A stretch of DNA of 64,000 bases from a virus, in the IMG/VR virus record IMGVR_UViG_3300018080_000001, positions 62,001-126,000 of that record. The stretch is one strand, 5' to 3'. The translations under genes were made by a program, and so were the position numbers. Of the stretch, positions 28,439 to 35,873 are shown in pieces; the first letter of the stretch is position 1; the number at the start of each line of letters is the position of its first letter. The notes below the pieces were generated by a model that was not told where the DNA came from, made no database searches, and saw only the letters and a program-made list of their open reading frames with translations.

Positions 28439-29503
28439 TTACCAAACCAATGAAAATGGTCCTACTGGATCTACGTATCGTATATCCATTGTCTGTTGTA
28501 CTATCACATAGGCAAAAGGATCTGAAGGTGACCAACTTGTAACCTTATATCTAGATCCTGTTTGCACACCATCTTTTATCTCAAACAAAACTTTATTATC
28601 TTTTACATATTCATCTTCAGACCCTATTTCAATTGTAGGATCAAATAAAGAAAATCCCGCCGTCCACACTTTTAAATTATCTTGAACAGGCAAATCCGCG
28701 TGCTCACCCTTAGTATTCCTACTAATAGGAATTGAACGCATCAATAATACCCAAGGTCCAAATCTGTACTCTCCACAATCGGATTTTTCCGAATCTGCAC
28801 CACCTAAAGCATCTCCAGAAGATAAATCAATCCTCGCATATCTTGCTCTAACTATCTCAAATGCAGGAGTTATTATACTGGTGGTATCCCGCGTTAATGT
28901 AGCTTTAAACCTTATATTACCGGAAGAAGGATTTACTGTAGCGAGATTGTCTATATCATCCCAAATAATACCGGAATCCAAAGAATATTCAACAACGACA
29001 TTAGATTGTCCTTCAATACGGACAAATGATAAAGCCTGTGATTCCCAAGTAGATCCAAAAGCTGTTCGACTAAATGATTTATCTCCTGATTCTATAGTAC
29101 CTGAAGTAGAAGTAGAAGTTAAAACAACTTTCGCCGATTTGAAAGTCTTTGTTATTTCAACTCCTGTAAGAGTTACATCAGAATCCGTAGCCGACATCCA
29201 CACAGTATCATAACCAAATTTTAAATAACCAGGAACATACCTCTCACCATAGCAAGAGCCACATTTGGCGTCTGATTGCTTATTGGATTGTTTATAACAA
29301 GCGCATTCATTACCACTTTTGACGCCCATCCACATATCAGATCGGATTCCCCCCGCAAGAATCTGCTCTATCAACAATGCTCTTTGAGAGGCATGTTCCT
29401 GTTCTGCTTTTACATGTTTGAAAATATCACGAGACCAAGATCCTGTGGCCATATGACCAAGACCTTCGCAACCATCCGCACCAAACCTACTCCAGCATAC
29501 CAT
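28439..29503 (-). CDS. Virion structural protein with N-terminal Cys cluster
   Basis: 354 residues. After a short helical start, residues about 67-85 hold CACYKQSNKQSDAKCGSCYG (four Cys in a zinc-knuckle pattern), then 'YVPGYLKFGYDT'. The rest is beta-rich with modules such as SNVVVEYSLDSGIIWDD and NIRFKATLTRDTTSI. Cys-rich motifs near the N-terminus occur in head-tail connector proteins. Position between connector genes and the sheath suggests a neck/tail-completion role. A short gene (29503-29679) overlaps its ATG by one base. Confidence 0.5.
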   Translation of the reverse strand: MVCWSRFGADGCEGLGHMATGSWSRDIFKHVKAEQEHASQRALLIEQILAGGIRSDMWMGVKSGNECACYKQSNKQSDAKCGSCYGERYVPGYLKFGYDTVWMSATDSDVTLTGVEITKTFKSAKVVLTSTSTSGTIESGDKSFSRTAFGSTWESQALSFVRIEGQSNVVVEYSLDSGIIWDDIDNLATVNPSSGNIRFKATLTRDTTSIITPAFEIVRARYARIDLSSGDALGGADSEKSDCGEYRFGPWVLLMRSIPISRNTKGEHADLPVQDNLKVWTAGFSLFDPTIEIGSEDEYVKDNKVLFEIKDGVQTGSRYKVTSWSPSDPFAYVIVQQTMDIRYVDPVGPFSLVW

Positions 29504-29679
29504 TATCTTCTCTCAAATGTTTCCTCTATAATCTCGTGTAAGCTTGTATTTTCATAATCGGAATCTTCTAATTTAGCTTTAAAATCTTCCCATTTATCAG
29601 GATCTAATAAATTAATAAAAAATATATTATCATCTTCAGTATCATTATTTAAATTAACTTTTTTATTGTTTATTATCAT
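29503..29679 (-). CDS. Small acidic protein (58 residues)
   Basis: Read by hand: an ATG at 29677-29679 opens a 58-codon frame starting MIINNKKVNLNNDTEDDN and ending IIEETFERR; the TAA shares a base with the ATG of the next gene (TAATG). The product is acidic and helical, with no recognised domain. There is no clear Shine-Dalgarno. The frame exactly fills the gap between two genes and its stop/start overlap with the next gene is the pattern of a real cistron. Confidence 0.65.
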   Translation of the reverse strand: MIINNKKVNLNNDTEDDNIFFINLLDPDKWEDFKAKLEDSDYENTSLHEIIEETFERR

Positions 29680-29692
29680 TAATAAAAATTAA

Positions 29693-30028
29693 TTACCAAT
29701 TCATGGTTTGAGCAAGAATATAATCTTCCTCATTCATCCAATCAGGAACCTCTTTTAAAAGATCATCTGCCTCGTCTCCCTGAAAAAACCATCCGTCATC
29801 AGGATATTCAGGATTATCAATAGCTACATAAGGAAGACCTTGATTAATCTCCACAGTCCAACCTTCAGCTCTGGCTGCTTCTGCACGTTGTTCATAATCT
29901 TTTGCCATATTTTTTATTCGTTCAGCTTTTTCAGGATCTCCACCAGCGGCTTCCATATAAATGTCTTCTTCAAATACTTGTGCTACTTTAGCAATCCTTT
30001 TGAAACCATTATCTGATATACTTTTCAT
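29693..30028 (-). CDS. Small tagged protein (ISDNGFKRIAKVAQ)
   Basis: 111 residues from the ATG at 30026-30028, preceded by AAGGAGTAG six bases away. The longer frame to 30130 would overlap the upstream gene by about 100 bases and lacks a ribosome site, so I chose this start. The N-terminus MKSISDNGFKRIAKVAQ is the clearest copy of the shared tag. The remainder is Glu/Ala-rich helix (EKAERIKNMAKDYEQRAEA) followed by a beta part with Pro/Asp (NQGLPYVAIDNPEYPDDGWF) and ends QTMNW. Function unknown. Confidence 0.65.
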   Translation of the reverse strand: MKSISDNGFKRIAKVAQVFEEDIYMEAAGGDPEKAERIKNMAKDYEQRAEAARAEGWTVEINQGLPYVAIDNPEYPDDGWFFQGDEADDLLKEVPDWMNEEDYILAQTMNW

Positions 30029-30032
30029 TTTT

Positions 30033-30278
30033 CTACTCCTTATATTGAGAACAGAATTTGTTGTCACCTTCAAAATTATATTCAACAACAGGTCGTCCAT
30101 TAAATGGGCAAACATCAAATATACAAGCAAATCTTTTTTCTTTAATTACACTCATTTTCTTTATTTTTTGTAGTGTATACGTACCATTTTTTACCATTTT
30201 ACCGTACACATCAAAATCCCCTACGACACCAGGAGCTGAACAAGTGTCATCTGATAAATTATAAAATCTACAAACCAA
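30033..30278 (-). CDS. Small Cys-rich protein (TTG start)
   Basis: 81 residues starting with TTG at 30276-30278, preceded by GGGGGA at proper spacing. No other start fits. Cys at positions 3, 13, 52, 57 and 76 (CRFYN, TCSAPG, CIFDVCPFNG, CSQYK) could bind zinc. Its stop region contains the AGGAG of the next gene, so the two are coupled. No family recognised. Confidence 0.55.
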   Translation of the reverse strand: MVCRFYNLSDDTCSAPGVVGDFDVYGKMVKNGTYTLQKIKKMSVIKEKRFACIFDVCPFNGRPVVEYNFEGDNKFCSQYKE

Positions 30279-30299
30279 ATTTTCCCCCTAATTTTTCTA

Positions 30300-31199
30300 C
30301 TATCCATTGAAATAATAATTCCTAAATAATGATCCTGTTGGTGAAGAGGCAATAAGGTTATACCACATATAGCCCATTCTCGTCTCAACACTCGCAGTAC
30401 CAGACCTTACAAATTTACGTTTAACTTCTGGTACATATTTATCTAACTCAGCTCTTAACTGATTCATCATCGGATTTAATCCTGAAAAATGCTGTAGTAC
30501 AAAACTATGACCCTGATCACTATATGAAGGTATATCGGTATCAATAGCAAATAAAGACTGCGAAGTAATACCAATATATAAAGAGGCTCGTATAAGAACA
30601 TCAGAAAATTGACTGACAGGAAAGTCATCTAAAGTATTCCAAACAGGGTACGGAGGTCTACCATTTATATAAGAAAGACCTTGCATAAGATATAAAATTA
30701 ACATACTATCACTGTACCCGATATAACAGTACTTCTCTGGAACGTTAGGTTTTATCGATTTATCAATCATCAAACGAAACATAGGCAAAATAGACAAAAC
30801 CTTAGGTGATACAACTTGCATCACTTGTGTTCTATATAAATTTTCTGTATTCTCATTAACTCTAGCATGCCAATTAAATAACGTAGTTCCCGACGTTGTA
30901 GTTTCATCAGGAAGCATTTTTATAGAATATTTTCCTGTAGCATCATGTCTGATACGACTAATAGTCGGTGGTGTAGGTTCTGGCCAGTAAGTATCTGTTA
31001 GTATACTCGTACCATTAGAATCAGTAACTTCTAAATCAAGAGCACCTTTAGAACCAGATGGTGTAGTTTCTTCAACTATATCCACCGGCTTACCCTCAGA
31101 ATCCAGTATAGTAACATCCACCAAACGATATGAATTAGTCCTAGCTAATTCAATCATATTCGCTACAGCAGGAACATCTAGTCCGGGTTCAATAATCAT
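30300..31199 (-). CDS. Head-tail connector region structural protein
   Basis: 299 residues. N-terminal half is beta-rich with Pro/Thr turns (PEPTPPTISRIRHDATGKYS, then FNWHARVNENTENLYRTQVM); the C-terminal half is helical (SMLILYLMQGLSYIN, LNPMMNQLRAELDKYVPEVK) and ends with an aromatic tail (YMWYNLIASSPTGSLF). The long, mixed architecture and the location among the connector genes suggest a neck or tail-completion protein. No family recognised. The stop is 5 bases before the next start region. Confidence 0.5.
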   Translation of the reverse strand: MIIEPGLDVPAVANMIELARTNSYRLVDVTILDSEGKPVDIVEETTPSGSKGALDLEVTDSNGTSILTDTYWPEPTPPTISRIRHDATGKYSIKMLPDETTTSGTTLFNWHARVNENTENLYRTQVMQVVSPKVLSILPMFRLMIDKSIKPNVPEKYCYIGYSDSMLILYLMQGLSYINGRPPYPVWNTLDDFPVSQFSDVLIRASLYIGITSQSLFAIDTDIPSYSDQGHSFVLQHFSGLNPMMNQLRAELDKYVPEVKRKFVRSGTASVETRMGYMWYNLIASSPTGSLFRNYYFNG

Positions 31200-31204
31200 C
31201 GTAT

Positions 31205-31426
31205 TTAAAAAGAACTTAAATGAGTCTCCGATAAACTCTTTACTTTAGCCAGAAACTCCATGTACGCAGAATCCAACCCTTCTCGTACTTCCGCATCTAA
31301 CCAAGACGGTAGATCTTCCCAAATAGGTTCAATTGCGGTATATAAACGAGAAGAAAGACCCTCCATAGTTTGTTGTGAATTTAAACTCTTAGCCACACGA
31401 CGTAATCCCTTGTCAGAAATAGACAT
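31205..31426 (-). CDS. Small tagged protein (MSISDKGLRRVAKSL)
   Basis: 73 residues. N-terminus MSISDKGLRRVAKSLNSQQ is a close match to the tag on the proteins at 27587, 29693, 32640 and 48840. The remainder is one helical stretch (RLYTAIEPIWEDLPSWLDAE, then LDSAYMEFLAKVKSLSE) with no catalytic motif. It is one of the shortest tag carriers, so the tag makes up about a quarter of the protein. GGAAGG precedes the ATG. Confidence 0.65.
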   Translation of the reverse strand: MSISDKGLRRVAKSLNSQQTMEGLSSRLYTAIEPIWEDLPSWLDAEVREGLDSAYMEFLAKVKSLSETHLSSF

Positions 31427-31437
31427 ATTTCACCTTC

Positions 31438-31818
31438 CTAATCTCCTAGCAATGCCACCACCACGTTCGCATCCACTGGAGTTGCTGTAATTGTTATTGC
31501 CGTAATACCTGCCTTATAAAACATCATAGCGCCATCAGCGGCTATATTGAAAGTATCTGTGCCACCGTTTAGTACAACCTGAATAGCAGCGTCAGTACCG
31601 ACATAAACCATATCGGCAGACGCTACAGTACCAAAAGGAATCGCAACAGGTGCGCCTGTAACTATTTTATAAGAATTAGCACCACCTTCATTATAAGTTA
31701 ATTGGGGACCTGTCGTATCCGAAGATGTGATAGTAGGTGCTCCCAATATTACAGATGTATTAGCCCCACCTGTTACCGTCGGATACGCAATAGTTCCGGT
31801 TAACGTTGCTGTAGCCAT
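31438..31818 (-). CDS. Small beta-rich virion protein (decoration-like)
   Basis: 126 residues, rich in Ala, Thr, Val and Gly with regularly alternating strands (TGTIAYPTVTGGANTSVILG, then APVAIPFGTVASADMVYVGT) and almost no charged residues. Small, uniform, low-charge beta proteins of this kind are typical of phage decoration or fibre-tip proteins present in many copies. It is located in the lysis/connector block. No family recognised and no start problem (GGAGCATATAAA before the ATG). Confidence 0.5.
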   Translation of the reverse strand: MATATLTGTIAYPTVTGGANTSVILGAPTITSSDTTGPQLTYNEGGANSYKIVTGAPVAIPFGTVASADMVYVGTDAAIQVVLNGGTDTFNIAADGAMMFYKAGITAITITATPVDANVVVALLGD

Positions 31819-31819
31819 T

Positions 31820-32290
31820 TTATATGCTCCCGTCTGTTGCCCAATTTACACCAAAAGCTAGCCCCACTGCTAATAAACCACCAGTCAAAATACCTGCAAT
31901 ATAAATAAATGTCGGCGTTTTATACCAAGCATTCTTTTCTTTCAATCTATTTTCATATACTTCGCGTTCTTTTATTCTCAAATCATGCTCAGCTTCAAAA
32001 GACAATTTCCATTTATCACTTATCTTCTCAGTGACCTCTATATTAAGTTGTTTTAATTTTATAATCTCATCTTTTAATTTTAACTCTTCCTTCAATAAGG
32101 ATATCTTCTCACGACTTATTTGTAATTCCTTAAGATCAATTAATACTCTCTTACCAATATCTAAAGAAAAAAAATAGCCTTCAGTACCCTTATAATTTAT
32201 AACCGCACGTTCTACTTTATCCGCGTAAGACACAAAAGTAAAACTAGTAATTATTATACAAACTAATAAACTTTTTATGTTTAACAACAC
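31820..32290 (-). CDS. Secreted coiled-coil protein with C-terminal membrane segment (spanin-like)
   Basis: 156 residues: a signal peptide-like start (NIKSLLVCIIITSFTFVSYA, likely cleavage after SYA), a charged coiled coil (LKEELKLKDEIIKLKQLNIE), and a hydrophobic C-terminal segment (about 128-150). Together with the N-anchored coiled coil encoded just upstream (one-base overlap at 32290) this resembles a two-component envelope-disrupting pair, but the order and the C-terminal anchor are unlike classical Rz/Rz1. I therefore call it spanin-like with caution. Confidence 0.45.
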   Translation of the reverse strand: MLLNIKSLLVCIIITSFTFVSYADKVERAVINYKGTEGYFFSLDIGKRVLIDLKELQISREKISLLKEELKLKDEIIKLKQLNIEVTEKISDKWKLSFEAEHDLRIKEREVYENRLKEKNAWYKTPTFIYIAGILTGGLLAVGLAFGVNWATDGSI

Positions 32291-32643
32291 TAATAACCCA
32301 TGTTTTCAAACTCTTTAAGAACCTCTTCGGGTTTCATACTTTTAATTTTCTCTTTCTCAATATTTAATTTATTATCTAACTTTTCTATTTTATTATTTAT
32401 TTTAATAACTTCAGAAGTAATAAATCCTTCTTTTTCTTCTATAATCCTCTTCTCCGTATTTAAATTAGCTATTTCTGCTTGTACTCTGGCTATTTTAGCT
32501 TCTTTTCTAGCTATAAAAACTTCTTCACTATTTTTTCTTAATATAATATAACAAATAGAAACTATAACAGCTACCAAACCGGAAGCTATCCAAATAATAT
32601 TTTTCTTAATCCAATTCCAAACTTTTTTCATCTTATATATCAC
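32290..32643 (-). CDS. Membrane-anchored coiled coil (inner-membrane spanin-like)
   Basis: 117 residues: basic start (KKVWNWIKKN), one strong membrane segment (about residues 17-35, IIWIASGLVAVIVSICYIIL), then a long charged coiled coil (ARKEAKIARVQAEIANLNTE) to the C-terminus. This is the layout of an i-spanin (Rz-like). It overlaps the next gene by one base and the tagged gene before it by four. A holin-like gene lies just upstream, so I read the group 33186-31820 as a lysis cassette; no endolysin gene is seen in it. Confidence 0.5.
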   Translation of the reverse strand: MIYKMKKVWNWIKKNIIWIASGLVAVIVSICYIILRKNSEEVFIARKEAKIARVQAEIANLNTEKRIIEEKEGFITSEVIKINNKIEKLDNKLNIEKEKIKSMKPEEVLKEFENMGY

Positions 32644-32849
32644 TTATAAACATATTCACTAACAATACGCATTAGCTCGTCTTCCGGTATACTCTGCAAT
32701 ATAACCTCTAAAAAAGCAGTATCACCCACTTCGTTCCTAATTTTTTCTACAAAGTTAAAAGAATCTTCAAAAATATTCTCCTGTCCTACCAACTTCAAAC
32801 TACCGGCTATCCTACCTAAAGCATTGTCCGAAATACCTTTATTCAACAT
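32640..32849 (-). CDS. Small tagged protein (NKGISDNALGRIAGSL)
   Basis: 69 residues from the ATG at 32847-32849, preceded by AAAGGAGAGC at proper spacing; the longer frame to 32870 has no such site and runs into the holin-like gene. The N-terminus is a tag copy (ISDNALGRIAGSLKLVGQ). The rest is a short acidic helix (FVEKIRNEVGDTAFLEVILQ) ending IVSEYVYK. It lies within the lysis group (overlaps the holin-like gene by 11 bases and the next gene by 4), so its expression is coupled to theirs. Confidence 0.6.
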   Translation of the reverse strand: MLNKGISDNALGRIAGSLKLVGQENIFEDSFNFVEKIRNEVGDTAFLEVILQSIPEDELMRIVSEYVYK

Positions 32850-33186
32850 TTTGCTCTCCTTTAACAGCATTTTCTTTTTGTTTTAAAAACAATCGTAAAA
32901 ATCTTTTAACAAATGGATATGTAGAACCAGAAACAGATCCGGCAATAATACCTAGAATAATAGATTGCGCGAGTACCTCCGTAATGCGTAATCCTGGTAC
33001 AAAAGCCAGTACCATACCAAGTAAAAATGGCATAATAGTTATAACCAATTTATAAAATTCATTTTTCTCCAATTTTGGATTAACTGTATCAACTACTTTA
33101 CGAACAATAAATAGAATTATCCCCGTAAATAAAGATATCAACCAAAAATTTAATCCTGTAAATACAGAAATTATCTCTAATTCCAT
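32839..33186 (-). CDS. Holin-like small membrane protein
   Basis: 115 residues with at least three hydrophobic segments (about 8-29, 45-63, 70-90) separated by short loops, and a charged Lys/Glu-rich tail (LKQKENAVKGEQNVE). The last segment reads LAQSIILGIIAGSVSGSTYP. The size, number of membrane segments and charged C-terminus fit a phage holin, which opens the inner membrane at the end of infection. Spanin-like genes follow at once. No family match is certain. Confidence 0.55.
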   Translation of the reverse strand: MELEIISVFTGLNFWLISLFTGIILFIVRKVVDTVNPKLEKNEFYKLVITIMPFLLGMVLAFVPGLRITEVLAQSIILGIIAGSVSGSTYPFVKRFLRLFLKQKENAVKGEQNVE

Positions 33187-33196
33187 GTCCTACCTC

Positions 33197-33649
33197 CTAT
33201 AATGAATCCCCCGCGCCTTCGGATAAAAAGAAAACCAACATGGTTATGTCTGCTGCCGGTGCAGCAATTTTATTCTCAATAAAAAGAGAAATAGGTGGTC
33301 CATAAAGCATAGGTGTATTTGGATTATTCAATTTCGTAGCAGGGTATAACTTAGCATCAGTATGAATATTATTACAAATTTCAACACCGGTAAGTGTCGT
33401 GGTAGCACCTTGTTGTATCCCATTAGACAAAGTAGAAGTAGCAACAAATGGATCACCCACCCATGTACCGCCATAATAAACTTTAAAATCTATATTACCT
33501 GCTGGAAATGCGGTACCTCTAGAAGTTACAAAAATATTTATATTCTTCAATGGTGTAAGACACGGTTGATCCCATACACGAGTACTCGGAGCAGCACCTC
33601 CAGCATTAGTCAATGTGACTTCATGCACAGTCATTCTATTTTGAGCCAT
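33197..33649 (-). CDS. Small virion protein, beta-rich (unknown)
   Basis: 150 residues, beta-rich with Thr/Ala/Pro (PSTRVWDQPCLTPLKNINIF, then NIDFKVYYGGTWVGDPFVAT). It resembles an Ig-like or decoration fold, but I recognise no family. ATG preceded by AAGGAG. It is the first gene behind an 86-base AT-rich gap (33650-33735), so it may have its own promoter. Confidence 0.5.
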   Translation of the reverse strand: MAQNRMTVHEVTLTNAGGAAPSTRVWDQPCLTPLKNINIFVTSRGTAFPAGNIDFKVYYGGTWVGDPFVATSTLSNGIQQGATTTLTGVEICNNIHTDAKLYPATKLNNPNTPMLYGPPISLFIENKIAAPAADITMLVFFLSEGAGDSL

Positions 33650-33735
33650 GGTAAAAACTCCTTATAAAAGAATTTGAACAAACAAATCCCTAAATAAATT
33701 ATATAGTACAAGATATAGGAAGATTAAAAATATAA
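33650..33735 (-). promoter_or_regulatory. AT-rich gap, possible promoter with shared ATATAGTAC box
   Basis: The gap between the genes at 33736 and 33649 contains ATATAGTAC (33701-33709) followed by a purine-rich ATATAGGAAG; the same box plus a similar ATATAGTAAGGAA occurs at 48121-48144. Minus-strand reading also gives TATAAT at 33697-33702. No good -35 is visible, so a promoter (perhaps read by a phage-modified polymerase) is a suggestion only. Confidence 0.3.
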
Positions 33736-34590
33736 CTAGACTTGAACATGAGCCAGTTGCTTTAGCACCCAGTCTTTTGCCTTTTGATAAATCAAATGGC
33801 TCTGTAAGTACTCGTAATCAACTCGCTTCAAATTATGGGCCATACCCTCTAGCTTACGAACAAACTCATCCTCCGGAAGCATATCCGATCCGGCATCCTC
33901 ACCCTGTCGCATACAAAGACCAGTAATGGGTGGATAAATCATTTCCTGGACTTCAACAACCTCTTTCTCCGCATCTTTATCAACGTCCTTAGATAGCTTA
34001 CGTCCGGAATCTACCTGCTTAGATCTACTCAAAAGTAACCGTTGCTCTTCGTACGCTTCCAATATTTCAACATCCACAGTAGTACCTTTATCCGAAGCTA
34101 ACTTCTCATAGAAATTATTATATTCATCTTCATTCAAAAGATCCATAATAGGTGGATGCCTGTTCAACATCTTTCGCAAATCCATACTCTTTTTCAATTC
34201 TTCAAAAGGAACGAACTGCGTTAGATTGTAAGGCTTCTGACTCTCAGGAATAATAATCGGATAAATATCCGGAGCCTTACCAAATTGAAGTGCAATTTGT
34301 GTATTAGACATATTCAGCACATACACATCTCGTTCTTCTTTAAAATAGTTGGTAAAATTCTTTACAGCTTGTAGCATATCCATTTTTCTCACCCGTTTCT
34401 CTCCCTTTAACCTTATGGTGAAGGGGTTAGTGTTGAAGACAAGAGCCTTACCCTGTTTAACCAAGATCCTTGCTTTGGCAGGATGTGTAAACGAGATGTG
34501 TCTGTTGTCCACATCCAGAACACTAATTTTTGACTGATCTTTGTTTGGCAATGCAAGGACTCTCGCCCAACTCTCCCATACATTTTGCAT
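33736..34590 (-). CDS. Protein with IscB-N-terminus-like (RRXRR/PLMP-like) domain
   Basis: 284 residues. Residues about 22-61 read ISVLDVDNRHISFTHPAKAR, then a QGKALVFN segment and PFTIRL, the exact order of conserved residues of the RRXRR domain found at the N-terminus of IscB-type and some HNH proteins (VLD-x-x-x(R/K), HPA(K/R)AR, GKA, PFTI(R/Q)L). No RuvC or HNH motif follows; the rest is helical and charged, with two PP-containing segments (NRHPPIMDLLNEDEYNNFYE and EMIYPPITGLC). It is the first gene after the terminator of the major capsid gene. Start is uncertain: the ATG at 34588-34590 lacks a ribosome site, and a TTG about 12 codons in is possible. Confidence 0.55.
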   Translation of the reverse strand: MQNVWESWARVLALPNKDQSKISVLDVDNRHISFTHPAKARILVKQGKALVFNTNPFTIRLKGEKRVRKMDMLQAVKNFTNYFKEERDVYVLNMSNTQIALQFGKAPDIYPIIIPESQKPYNLTQFVPFEELKKSMDLRKMLNRHPPIMDLLNEDEYNNFYEKLASDKGTTVDVEILEAYEEQRLLLSRSKQVDSGRKLSKDVDKDAEKEVVEVQEMIYPPITGLCMRQGEDAGSDMLPEDEFVRKLEGMAHNLKRVDYEYLQSHLIYQKAKDWVLKQLAHVQV

Positions 34591-34596
34591 GGGGTT

Positions 34597-34629
34597 AAAA
34601 AGAACGGGGAGTAATATTACTCCCCGTTC
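34597..34629 (-). terminator. Intrinsic terminator after the major capsid gene
   Basis: A perfect 14-bp inverted repeat without loop (34602-34629, GAACGGGGAGTAAT and its complement) is followed, on the minus strand, by TTTTT (34597-34601). It lies 9 bases after the stop of the capsid gene and stops or attenuates transcription before the next gene. The next ATG is only 6 bases past the T-tract, so read-through must supply it. Confidence 0.9.
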
Positions 34630-34638
34630 AGCACCCTT

Positions 34639-35859
34639 TTACTTAACTCCCTTGGCCACAGCCTTACTATTGGCGCAACCGAAAGAAACCAATTCACAGA
34701 ATGACCAACCCTTAACAGTTTCCATATTGGCGTACTTATTAAAGGGTTCGCTAAACAGATCCATTCGAATACCCATCTCACCAAAATACTCAGAAGCCGT
34801 ACAGGCATAGAAAGTACCGGCCGGAATGACTTCCTCAACACCAATACCCGCAGCCGTAAGAATCTGAGCACTTAGGATATTCCCGATATGTCCAGCTAAA
34901 ATCAACTCACGCTCAGTTACAGGATCAACAGCCGTTGACATCGTAGTAATAATGTCAGAAAGCTCCGCACGATTAATGAAGAACTTCTCCACCATCAAAC
35001 GATGCCGCTCAACTTGAAAACGAACAGCCTCAAAAGCTGCAATACCCAACGTGGCATAAGTCGTCACGGTGTTAATCGCGGTTGAAGCGGCATCCGCCAG
35101 AGCAATACCGAGTTTATCCTCCTGAAGCTCAATCTCTTGACGGGCAGTATCCTGCGCACGATCAAGAACATCAAAGTTCAGATGATAGATATCTGCGATA
35201 TCCACGGTCGGAAAAGAGGTAATCTTGTCCTCTTTAGGGGTGATCCATTTGGACTTAATCCTTGATTCCGGAGTCTGCCCGTCCTGACCAACAACCCAAG
35301 CAACCGAACGAACATCTACAGGAATACGGAAAAGTTCACCTTGAGCAACATCTCGCACTCTATACCACTTACGAGCAAAACCTTCGTAATCAAGAATTTG
35401 CTTAATAGGATATGCAAGCTCTTGCCCAACAACATGCCAACCCGCGTCAGATGTTCGATCAGTCAAAGCAGCTGCAAGAATTTCTCGACGCTGCTCCGGA
35501 CTCATAGTCTGAGAGGGATCATCAGGATTGTATGGACGCAGGGAACTTGCTTCCTTAGACGTGGTATTAAGAAGCTGGCGAATCTGCACAAGTGCGTCTT
35601 TCGCGTCATCAGCGTTAATCTGTCCTTCTTTATTGAACATCTTATCGCCGACAGCTGCTTTCACATCACGCGGAGTATAGCTGTAACGCTGCGGATTATA
35701 CTGTCCGTTCTCATCATACAGCTGCTCATCCTTACGAGAAGTCAACCGTTGCTTAGGACGCATGTGTACACGTCGTTGTTTGCCCTTAGTAGCTCTCCTA
35801 GCCGACGTAGAAGGGGCAGGACGATTACTATTACTGATGCTCTTATAGGGATTACCCAT
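34639..35859 (-). CDS. Major capsid protein (HK97-fold type, inferred)
   Basis: 406 residues. The N-terminal 40 residues are basic and Ser/Pro/Arg-rich (probably a removable delta-like or scaffold-binding region), followed by a helix (KDALVQIRQLLNTTSKE), a stretch PYNPDDPSQTM and the main beta/alpha part (VGQELAYPIKQILDYEGFAR, then FPTVDIADIYHLNFDVLDRA). The size, the position after scaffold and protease genes, and the strong terminator directly after it are those of a capsid gene. 'VEKFFINRAELSDIITTMST' and 'AGTFYACTASEYFGEMGIRM' correspond to the P-domain spine helix and following strand in jumbo-phage capsid proteins. No fold proof was possible. Confidence 0.85.
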   Translation of the reverse strand: MGNPYKSISNSNRPAPSTSARRATKGKQRRVHMRPKQRLTSRKDEQLYDENGQYNPQRYSYTPRDVKAAVGDKMFNKEGQINADDAKDALVQIRQLLNTTSKEASSLRPYNPDDPSQTMSPEQRREILAAALTDRTSDAGWHVVGQELAYPIKQILDYEGFARKWYRVRDVAQGELFRIPVDVRSVAWVVGQDGQTPESRIKSKWITPKEDKITSFPTVDIADIYHLNFDVLDRAQDTARQEIELQEDKLGIALADAASTAINTVTTYATLGIAAFEAVRFQVERHRLMVEKFFINRAELSDIITTMSTAVDPVTERELILAGHIGNILSAQILTAAGIGVEEVIPAGTFYACTASEYFGEMGIRMDLFSEPFNKYANMETVKGWSFCELVSFGCANSKAVAKGVK

Positions 35860-35873
35860 CGTACTACTCCTTT

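Noticed and set aside
28041-28535. N-terminal extension of the gene at 28041
   Set aside because: Would overlap the upstream gene by 97 bases; the internal ATG at 28427 has a good GGAAG.
33736-34590. IscB-type RNA-guided nuclease
   Set aside because: Only the N-terminal RRXRR-like part is present; RuvC and HNH motifs are absent and no omega-RNA-like sequence is evident.
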